Source: an uncultured Desulfovibrio sp.
GTDB lineage: Bacteria > Desulfobacterota > Desulfovibrionia > Desulfovibrionales > Desulfovibrionaceae
Assembly (NCBI GenBank): GCA_947177645.1
Contig: CAMWVJ010000005.1
Span: 1-14,581, forward strand
Reading direction: 5' to 3'
Length of the DNA: 14,581 nt
Shown one piece after another: positions 7,236-12,749 of this stretch; the stretch's first letter is position 1, and every line of letters begins with the position of its first letter. Both the position numbers and the translations under genes were made by a program. The notes beneath the pieces are model-generated. The model saw only the letters and a program-made list of their open reading frames with translations, was not told the origin of the DNA and ran no database searches.

Positions 7236-8539
7236 GGCTGTGACTCCCGTGAGGAAGAAGGTGGATCGAGATAGCCGGGATAGCGGCCAAAAAATTCGGC
7301 CAGCAGGTAGAGCGAGCCGGTCATGAGCGTTACGCCGTCCTCAGGCGCGACGCGGGCTGCCGCAGCGAGCGCCTGACCCAGTGCATCCGGGCCCTCCAGC
7401 GCCACGGCCGGCGCGGGCGAAAGGGCGGCAAAGAAGGCGCCCACTTCGGCCGGCTCAGCGGCGCGGGGATTCTCCAACGCGGGGATAAAGACGGGTACTT
7501 CGGGAAAGCGGCGCCGGAGCATGCCGGCCGAGCTGCGCCAGTCCTTGTCGCCCAGGCAGGAAAAGATGATGGCCGCCGGCGGCGAGGATGTAAGTCCCGG
7601 GGCGCCCCCCTCACCATCAAGAGCCCGCAACAGGGCCTGCATGCCGTGGGGGTTGTGCGCGCCATCCAGGAGGAGGGCCGGATGCTCCGATGTGCGCGGG
7701 AGGAGCTGGAGCCGCCCGGGCAGGAAGGCGCGGGCAAGCCCTTGCGCCTGTGCTTCGGCATCGTCCGTGCGGCAACCGAGGAGCGGGGCGAGGCGCCCCC
7801 AGGCCGTGAGTGCCAGCGCGGCATTGCCCAACTGGTGCGCGCCGGCGAGGCCGAGGCGCGCCTGCCAGTCTTTGGGGAGGGGGGAGGCTCCAGTCATCGG
7901 GGCGTCCATCGCGCTTGTGGCAGCCCGTAGGGCTTCTGCCACCAGCGGGAACTGCTTTGCCGTGCACACCGGGGCCGCGCTGCGCACCGCCGCCGCCTTG
8001 TCACCGGCGATATGCGCAAGAGTGGGGCCGAGCACGGCCGCGTGATCCATGGCGATGGGCGTGAAGCAAAGCACATCGGCGGCCATGGCCGTGGTGGCGT
8101 CACTGCGGCCCCCGAGGCCGGCCTCCATGATGGCCACGTCCACTCCGGCCTCACGGAAGAGGAGGAGCGCAAGCACGGTGAGAAATTCAAAATAGGTAAG
8201 GTGCTCGCCTTTGCTGGCCTCGAGGACGGCACTCGCGGGCGCGGGCCACAGCTTGCCGGGGTTGGGGCGCCCGTCCACGCGGATGCGTTCTTCCGGGGAA
8301 ACGAAATGCGGCGAAGTGTAGAGCCCGGTGCGGCAGCCATGCGCGGCGCAGAGGCTGGCCAAAAAGGCGGAAGTGGAGCCCTTGCCGTTGGTGCCGCGCA
8401 CCTGCACGACCGCGAAGTGCGGCCCGTCCAGCCCGAGCGCCGCAAGCACGCGCCGGATGCGCTCAAGGCCGAGCTCCATATGGAACATGCCCAGGGCGTC
8501 CAGATGCTGGCGGACGCTCTGGTAACTACGAAAGGGCAT
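7232..8539 (-). CDS. folC: Bifunctional folylpolyglutamate/dihydrofolate synthase
   Basis: The 435-residue protein is a Mur-ligase-type enzyme that adds glutamate to dihydropteroate and to tetrahydrofolates, using ATP in the cytoplasm. Motifs: P-loop VRGTNGKGST at 47-56; TSPHFVSPEERIRVDG at 75-90; TYFEFLTVLAL at 115-125; IMEAGLGGRSDATT at 137-150; MDHAAVLG at 164-171; Lys181 in IAGDKAAA as the likely carbamylated lysine; LDGAHNPHGM at 291-300; and TGSLYLLAEF at 407-416. Length matches the family. Two adjacent ATGs at 8542 and 8539 share one GGAG (8546-8549). The second is spaced 6 nt away rather than 3 nt, so 8539 is preferred. The long open frame upstream of it is a shadow of the YcaO gene. 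The start overlaps the YcaO coding region by 14 nt, indicating translational coupling. It is an unusual operon partner for a YcaO protein. Confidence 0.93.
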   Translation of the reverse strand: MPFRSYQSVRQHLDALGMFHMELGLERIRRVLAALGLDGPHFAVVQVRGTNGKGSTSAFLASLCAAHGCRTGLYTSPHFVSPEERIRVDGRPNPGKLWPAPASAVLEASKGEHLTYFEFLTVLALLLFREAGVDVAIMEAGLGGRSDATTAMAADVLCFTPIAMDHAAVLGPTLAHIAGDKAAAVRSAAPVCTAKQFPLVAEALRAATSAMDAPMTGASPLPKDWQARLGLAGAHQLGNAALALTAWGRLAPLLGCRTDDAEAQAQGLARAFLPGRLQLLPRTSEHPALLLDGAHNPHGMQALLRALDGEGGAPGLTSSPPAAIIFSCLGDKDWRSSAGMLRRRFPEVPVFIPALENPRAAEPAEVGAFFAALSPAPAVALEGPDALGQALAAAARVAPEDGVTLMTGSLYLLAEFFGRYPGYLDPPSSSRESQP

Positions 8540-10289
8540 CATTCTCTCCGCCAGCGGCCCCGTCCTCCAGTTCGGCCAGGTGGGCGCGGGCAAAGTCCAG
8601 CGTAGGGTCGAGTTCCAGCGCGGCCGTGAGTTCGCGCTGCGCGTCTTCCCCTCTGCCCAGGAACTTGTAACAAATGCCCAGATTGGCGCGGTCCATGGCC
8701 GAGCCCTTGTCCAGCTTGAGCACGGCCTTGAAGGCTTCGGCCGCTTCGGCATGGCGCCCGGTCTTGTAGAGCGCCACGCCGAGCAGGTTGCCATATTCCT
8801 TCATCTCCGGGCAGAGGCTCACCGCCTGCTCGAGCAGGGGCACTGCCTCCGCCCAGCGGCTGCGCAGGGTCTCCGCATGGCCGGCATAGAAGGCCGCAAG
8901 CCCGGCAGCCTCGGCATCGGGTTGCAGCGGTAGGGCGGCGAGGAAAAGGTCGCGCGCCTGTTCCGGCTCCTCCCGGCGCAGAGCGAGCATGCCCTGAAAG
9001 AAGGGCAGGTAGTGCGCCCCTGGCGAGAGCTCGGCGAGCAATGCGAGCCCTCGTGTCGCTGTTTCCGCATCGCAGGTCTCCGCGAGCTTGCGGCCCACGA
9101 AAAGGCCGAGGCTCTGGTTCCTGTCGCGTTCGCGGAACTGGAGGCCGGGAACGATGGTATAATGCGCCGGGATGCCGAGGGCCGGATGCGTGGTCGCCAC
9201 CGCATACACCTCAAGGGGCTTGAGGCCGGCGATGGCGGAAAGCAGTTCGTCGCGGATATCCGGCGCCTCCACCGAGGGCAGGTTCCCCAGCGGGACGGAC
9301 GGCCCCGGGAGCAGCCATTCTGCCTGCGCAAGCTGCGTGAACTTGGGGAGGCCCGATGCCTCGTAACAGGCGCCGGTGCAGAAATCGCCCCCCAGCTGCG
9401 CCACTTCGGTCACGGCGCGAATGGCGGCCTTGGCCGGCGAGGAGGCGGTGCCCGCCGTGAAGACGATCTCCGAGCTTTCGGGAAAAGTTGCAGGGTCCCA
9501 CGCGAGCGCCCCCACGGTAGGGAGCGGCATGCCGAGCGACAGGTCCTTGAGCACGAGCCGGATGCCCTCGCGGGCGAAGGCCTCCATGAGGCCGCGCAGG
9601 GTCGGGTCTTCACAGCTGGCGGGATCGATGGTCGGAAGGGTGGGGCGCTCGCGGTCGGCAATGCAGCACACATGGCGTTCCACCAGTTCGGAGAGGCCCT
9701 GAAGCAGGGATTCTTCCACACTGTTGCCGGCGGAAGAGCCGTTGAACTCGCCGAGCATGCGGAACCAGTCCAGCGGCAGCCAGACCGTGCGGCCGCTGGC
9801 AAGATGCGTGGCGGGATGGAACTCCCACGCCGCGAGATCCATCATGCGCCTGGCGCGCTCAAGGGGCATGGCGTCGCCCACGGAGCGCAAAATGGCCTCC
9901 AGCGGCAGCAGGTCGGCCCCGAAGCGCGCCTCGGCCTCGCTCCAGGTGCCGGTGAACGTCTCCCGCGGCCGCTCCCAGAAGCTGAAAAAGGCGAAGCGCT
10001 CCATCACTTCCATGAGCGCCGAGGCCAGCGCCTGCTCTTCGGACGAGCCCTTGCCCATCTGCTTGCGCGTGGGCATCACCGCGCGCGCGTCGCTGCCGCA
10101 AATGCCGAGGTAGACGGGGATACCGAGCCGCCCCACATCCACGCGGCGGGCGCCGGCCACCACATCCAGGCCGGCGGCGTCGAGGCGGCTTTTCACCCGC
10201 GCCACCGTGACGGCGGGACTCACGGCCTTGTCGAGGTCGCGCGTGTAGCCCTTGGGGCACGCGGCAAGCACGATGGGGGACGTCTTCAT
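8526..10289 (-). CDS. YcaO-domain protein with C-terminal TPR repeats
   Basis: The 587-residue protein has an N-terminal YcaO ATP-binding domain (~25-405) and helical TPR repeats (~410-572). YcaO proteins activate backbone amides with ATP to make azolines, thioamides or amidines, and E. coli YcaO is tied to RimO-dependent S12 methylthiolation. Visible YcaO signatures are GKGSSEEQALASALMEVMER (79-98) with Glu94 and Glu97; GNSVEESLLQGLSELVER (188-205) with Glu192, Glu201 and Glu204; TAGTASSPAKAAIRAVTE (278-295) with Glu295. These acidic residues match the Mg-ATP site. The proline-rich C-terminus of azoline-forming YcaOs is absent. TPR units are clear at AFYAGHAETL, GNLLGVALYKTG and ANLGICYKFLG. 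Overall length is like E. coli YcaO (586 aa), but the N-terminal wording seems closer to the methanogen type. ATG 10289 has GGAG 5 nt upstream and overlaps the methyltransferase stop as ATGA. No TfuA or precursor peptide is seen. The substrate is unknown. Confidence 0.88.
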   Translation of the reverse strand: MKTSPIVLAACPKGYTRDLDKAVSPAVTVARVKSRLDAAGLDVVAGARRVDVGRLGIPVYLGICGSDARAVMPTRKQMGKGSSEEQALASALMEVMERFAFFSFWERPRETFTGTWSEAEARFGADLLPLEAILRSVGDAMPLERARRMMDLAAWEFHPATHLASGRTVWLPLDWFRMLGEFNGSSAGNSVEESLLQGLSELVERHVCCIADRERPTLPTIDPASCEDPTLRGLMEAFAREGIRLVLKDLSLGMPLPTVGALAWDPATFPESSEIVFTAGTASSPAKAAIRAVTEVAQLGGDFCTGACYEASGLPKFTQLAQAEWLLPGPSVPLGNLPSVEAPDIRDELLSAIAGLKPLEVYAVATTHPALGIPAHYTIVPGLQFRERDRNQSLGLFVGRKLAETCDAETATRGLALLAELSPGAHYLPFFQGMLALRREEPEQARDLFLAALPLQPDAEAAGLAAFYAGHAETLRSRWAEAVPLLEQAVSLCPEMKEYGNLLGVALYKTGRHAEAAEAFKAVLKLDKGSAMDRANLGICYKFLGRGEDAQRELTAALELDPTLDFARAHLAELEDGAAGGENDALS

Positions 10290-11056
10290 GGCCGCTCCAG
10301 GATGCAGACAGAGTAGATGCGGCGCTGTTCCGCGCCGTCTTCATCGCGTGTTTTCACGCCGATTTTGCCCTCCTGCACGTTGAAAGACTTGGCCGCCAGC
10401 TTGGTGAAACGCGGCTTCGCGCGGGCGAGGTCCGTGCAGAACAGAGCCTTTCCGCCGGGCGCCAGGTGACGATCGAGAAATTTCAGGAGCGGCCGGTGCA
10501 GGTCATCGAGATAGAGCAGCTCCGACGCGGCGATGATGTCGAAACCCCCGGGAAAGCGCGCATCCTGCCCGGGCGTGGTGACATCCATATGGCGCACCTC
10601 AATGCGGTCTTCCAGATGGTTTTTCAGCACATTGGCTCGCGCAAAGGCGAGGGCGTCGGCCACATTGTCGCTGGCGACGATATGCGAAAAGCCGTAGCGC
10701 GCGGCCACCATGCTGCAAATGGCGCAGCCCGCGCCGATCTCCAGCAGGCGCTTGCCCTCTGGCTCCTGGGTGCGCAGAAAGCGGCCGAGCACGAAGGAGC
10801 CGGGCCAGACCTTGGCCCAGAGCGGCAAATCGCGCATGGGGTCACGGATGGCGCCGCGCCGCAGCAGGGCGTCCAGATGCCGGGGCATGTCGCGCACGGT
10901 GAGCACGTCCAGCGTGCCGTCGTCCACTTGAAGCGGCTCAAAGTCCGCGTCAAAGGTTTTGCGAATATTGGCGAGCAGGCCGTCGAGCTCGTTTTGCGGG
11001 GCAGGGACGGAGGGCGCCGCCTCTCTGGCGCCGGCGGTATCGGGAGCGCTGGGCAT
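10286..11056 (-). CDS. Class I SAM-dependent methyltransferase (Nnt1/METTL-like)
   Basis: The 256-residue protein is a Rossmann-fold methyltransferase. Motif I is LLEIGAGCAICS at 104-115; the acidic end of strand 2 is ASDN at 128-131; HMDVTTPG at 156-163 fits the third motif; AASELLYLDD at 176-185 fits the strand-4 motif; and APGGKALFC at 199-207 is the post-motif strand. The region LPLWAKVWPGSFVLGRFL (77-94) before motif I resembles the PLWAKVWP-type entry of the Nnt1/EEF1A-lysine methyltransferase group, which methylates proteins. Residues 1-25 are Ala/Pro-rich and probably flexible. ATG 11056 is chosen over ATG 11092 because AAGGA lies 7 nt upstream while 11092 has no ribosome site. It is the first gene of the minus-strand operon, ending in an ATGA overlap with the YcaO gene, so the two probably act together. 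Its target is unknown; a protein lysine or N-terminus is favoured over a small molecule. Confidence 0.85.
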   Translation of the reverse strand: MPSAPDTAGAREAAPSVPAPQNELDGLLANIRKTFDADFEPLQVDDGTLDVLTVRDMPRHLDALLRRGAIRDPMRDLPLWAKVWPGSFVLGRFLRTQEPEGKRLLEIGAGCAICSMVAARYGFSHIVASDNVADALAFARANVLKNHLEDRIEVRHMDVTTPGQDARFPGGFDIIAASELLYLDDLHRPLLKFLDRHLAPGGKALFCTDLARAKPRFTKLAAKSFNVQEGKIGVKTRDEDGAEQRRIYSVCILERP

Positions 11057-11060
11057 GGAC

Positions 11061-11067
11061 TTTCCTT
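11061..11067 (-). promoter_or_regulatory. Shine-Dalgarno site setting the methyltransferase start
   Basis: Read on the minus strand, AAGGAAA ends 4 nt before ATG 11056 (7 nt from its AAGGA core), and it lies downstream of the alternative in-frame ATG 11092, which has no such site. Confidence 0.6.
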
Positions 11068-11101
11068 GGCGTTTTGGGCCGCGTAGGGCCATCGGGGCAC
11101 G

Positions 11102-11130
11102 AGCCTACAGCGGACAGGGCCGTAAATCAA
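11102..11130 (-). promoter_or_regulatory. Candidate sigma-70-type promoter for the methyltransferase operon
   Basis: On the minus strand, TTGATT (11125-11130) and TAGGCT (11102-11107) are separated by exactly 17 nt, and the -10 keeps the TA....T positions. It would give a leader of about 40 nt. It is a weak match found by eye. Confidence 0.33.
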
Positions 11131-11132
11131 TG

Positions 11133-11154
11133 CCTTGCCAATGGCGCCGCAAGG
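11133..11154. repeat. Inverted repeat in the divergent intergenic region, possible operator
   Basis: CCTTGC (11133-11138) and GCAAGG (11149-11154) are perfect inverted half-sites separated by 10 nt. They lie in the 131-bp gap between the divergent methyltransferase operon and prmA. The spacer between the two arms is suited to a dimeric regulator, but chance is possible in this GC-rich sequence. Confidence 0.3.
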
Positions 11155-11163
11155 ACGCATGCT
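11135..11163 (+). promoter_or_regulatory. Candidate promoter for prmA
   Basis: TTGCCA (11135-11140, 5 of 6 to the -35 consensus) and CATGCT (11158-11163, 3 of 6 to the -10 consensus) are 17 nt apart. Transcription would start about 18 nt before the start codon. It overlaps the inverted repeat at 11133-11154. Confidence 0.28.
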
Positions 11164-11187
11164 TCCGGCAGCAACCAGGAGGCACAC

Positions 11188-12057
11188 ATGCCTGAAACGG
11201 ATACGCCGGCCCTGTTCCGGCTCGAGATCGTGGCGGAAGACGAGGATTTCGACCGCGTGAGCGGCCTGCTCGCGCTCGACGCGGCCTTCGGCTGGGAGGA
11301 GGAAAGCCTTGCCGGCGGCGAAACGCGTTTCACCGTGCATTGCGAATCGGAAGGGCATCTCCGCCGCCTGCGGGAGCAGGTGGTCCTCATGGCCCCGCAG
11401 GCCGCGACGAGCCTCGCCCGCGTGGAAAGGCAGGACTGGCTCGCGGCGTGGCGGCAGTTTTTCACGCCTGTCCTGTGCGGTTCGCGCTTTGTGGTGCTCC
11501 CGCCGTGGCTCGCCGGCACGGGGGAATTTCCGGGCAGCATCCCCATCCTCATCGAGCCCAAGAGCGCCTTCGGCACCGGGCATCACGCCACCACGGCCCT
11601 TTGCCTGTGCGTGCTTTCCGAACTGCTGGACGCCGGGCGCGTAGAGGCCGGCCAGACCTTTCTTGACCTGGGCACGGGCTCGGGCATCCTTGGCATCGGC
11701 TGCGCCAAAAGCGGCCTTGGCGGCGTAGGCCTCGACATCGACCCGCTGGCGGTGGACAACGCGCGCGACAACCGGGCGCTCAACGGCATCGACCCCGCGG
11801 ACTTCGAGATAGACGCCGGCAGCGTGGACGCGGTGGCCGGCCGCCAGTTCGACCTTGTGCTCGCCAACATCCTCGCCCGGCCGCTCATGGAAATGGCACC
11901 GAACATCGCCGCTGCGCGGGCTCACGGGGGCTGTCTCGTGCTCTCCGGGCTTTTGGAAAGCCAGGCCGATGCGGTGGAAGCCGCCTATCGGGAGCAGGGG
12001 CTGCCGGCCGCCCGGCGAAGCATCGATGGTGAATGGTGCGCGCTCGTGTGGGCGTGA
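11188..12057 (+). CDS. prmA: Ribosomal protein L11 methyltransferase
   Basis: The 289-residue protein methylates ribosomal protein L11 with S-adenosylmethionine. The N-terminal ~90 residues form the substrate-binding domain, with ERQDWLAAWRQFF at 80-92 being typical. PrmA signatures follow: IEPKSAFGTGHHATT at 122-136; SAM motif I FLDLGTGSGILGI at 158-170; GLDIDPLAVDNARDN at 181-195; and VLANILARPLMEMAP at 224-238, the NILA catalytic-loop motif. Length is normal (E. coli PrmA 293 aa). ATG 11188 follows AGGAGG (11177-11182) by 5 nt. It lies back-to-back with the minus-strand methyltransferase/YcaO operon, so two protein-modifying methyltransferases share one 131-bp intergenic region. The upstream in-frame ATG at 11074 is rejected because it has no ribosome-binding site and would start inside the divergent intergenic region. 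Confidence 0.95.
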   Translation: MPETDTPALFRLEIVAEDEDFDRVSGLLALDAAFGWEEESLAGGETRFTVHCESEGHLRRLREQVVLMAPQAATSLARVERQDWLAAWRQFFTPVLCGSRFVVLPPWLAGTGEFPGSIPILIEPKSAFGTGHHATTALCLCVLSELLDAGRVEAGQTFLDLGTGSGILGIGCAKSGLGGVGLDIDPLAVDNARDNRALNGIDPADFEIDAGSVDAVAGRQFDLVLANILARPLMEMAPNIAAARAHGGCLVLSGLLESQADAVEAAYREQGLPAARRSIDGEWCALVWA

Positions 12058-12108
12058 GTTGACATGCCCGGCCCGCTGGTGCAGCCTTGCGGAGGCGGTG
12101 ACAAGGAG

Positions 12109-12139
12109 TTGCCGAAAAAACTTCAAGAAGAACTTTAAG
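12109..12139 (+). promoter_or_regulatory. Possible weak promoter upstream of tpx
   Basis: An A/T-rich run stands out from the GC-rich surroundings: TTGCCG (12109-12114) is followed after 19 nt by TTTAAG (12134-12139, 4 of 6 to the -10 consensus). The spacing is longer than ideal. It could let tpx be transcribed separately from prmA, since no terminator is seen in the 102-nt gap. Confidence 0.25.
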
Positions 12140-12159
12140 CCTCAGAGAGGAGAATATCT

Positions 12160-12663
12160 ATGGATACCGTGACTTTTCAGGGCACGCCCCTGCACCTCAT
12201 GGGCAAGCAGCCCAAGGTCGGCGCGCCCGCGCCGGACTTCACCCTGACGGCCAATGACCTCACGCCGCGTACGCTCAAGGATTTTGCCGGCAAGATCCTC
12301 GTTCTCGCCTGCGTGCCCTCGCTGGATACTCCTGTCTGCGACCTTGAGATGCGGCACTTCAACAGCGAGGCCGCCAAACTTTCCGACAAGGTGCGCATCG
12401 TGGCCGTGAGCCGTGACCTGCCCTTTGCCCAGGCCCGCTGGTGCGGCGCGGCCAATGCCAAGGCCGTGGAGACGCTTTCGGATTACAAGGAGGGGGGCTT
12501 CGGGCTCGCCTATGGCGTGCTTATCGAGGAATTGCGCCTGCTCGCGCGGGCCGTCTTTGTGGTGGCCCCGGACGGCACGCTGACCTATAGCCAGGTCGTG
12601 CCGGAAATGACCCACGAGCCTGACTATGCCGCCGTGCTCGACGCCGTGAAGGCGCTTGCCTGA
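12160..12663 (+). CDS. tpx: Thiol peroxidase, atypical 2-Cys peroxiredoxin
   Basis: The 167-residue protein reduces hydrogen peroxide and organic peroxides in the cytoplasm using thioredoxin, protecting an anaerobe from oxygen exposure. It aligns by eye with E. coli Tpx along its whole length: VTFQGTPLHL at 4-13; DFAGKILVLACVPSLDT at 41-57; the peroxidatic site TPVC with Thr57 and Cys60; DLPFAQARWCGA at 86-97 with resolving Cys95; the conserved Arg130 in ARAVFVV; and SQVVPEMTHEPDY at 144-156. An extra cysteine, Cys51, is nine residues before the peroxidatic one. The start is supported by GAGGAG at 12147-12152, 7 nt upstream. The gene lies 102 nt after prmA and ends at a strong terminator. Function is confident; its regulation is not visible. 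Confidence 0.95.
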   Translation: MDTVTFQGTPLHLMGKQPKVGAPAPDFTLTANDLTPRTLKDFAGKILVLACVPSLDTPVCDLEMRHFNSEAAKLSDKVRIVAVSRDLPFAQARWCGAANAKAVETLSDYKEGGFGLAYGVLIEELRLLARAVFVVAPDGTLTYSQVVPEMTHEPDYAAVLDAVKALA

Positions 12664-12688
12664 TTGCGGCGTTCCCGCGCGTTGCTTG

Positions 12689-12725
12689 GGGCGTGCCGAA
12701 CAGCCGGCGCGCCCTTTTTTCTTTT
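12689..12725 (+). terminator. Rho-independent terminator after tpx
   Basis: The arm 12689-12698 (GGGCGTGCCG) pairs with 12705-12714 (CGGCGCGCCC), 10 base pairs with one G-T pair and a 6-nt loop, and is followed by six T residues, a C and four more T. It lies 25 nt after the tpx stop. The T-tract faces the plus strand only, so it does not serve the convergent helicase gene as a mirror terminator. Confidence 0.92.
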
Positions 12726-12749
12726 GAAACTCCCCAAAATTTCGTGGTC

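Noticed and set aside
6255..7274. Open frame on the plus strand (339 codons)
   Set aside because: It is antisense to the M18 aminopeptidase, whose metal ligands are all present. Composition is typical of a shadow frame.
7232..8794. Longer folC with an N-terminal extension starting at 8794
   Set aside because: The extra residues are an out-of-frame reading of the YcaO TPR region. FolC homology begins at MPFRSYQSV, and a GGAG site supports 8539.
9012..10316. Open frame on the plus strand (434 codons)
   Set aside because: It is antisense to the YcaO-TPR gene and shows no recognisable motif.
11056..11092. Earlier methyltransferase start at ATG 11092
   Set aside because: No ribosome site precedes it, and a good AAGGA lies in front of ATG 11056.
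12059..12064. Perfect TTGACA at the end of prmA as a tpx -35 element
   Set aside because: No acceptable -10 sequence occurs 15-19 nt downstream, and the leader would be long.
10624..12126. Open frame on the minus strand (500 codons)
   Set aside because: It is antisense to prmA and then in a wrong frame over the methyltransferase gene. Both real genes have strong motifs and ribosome sites.
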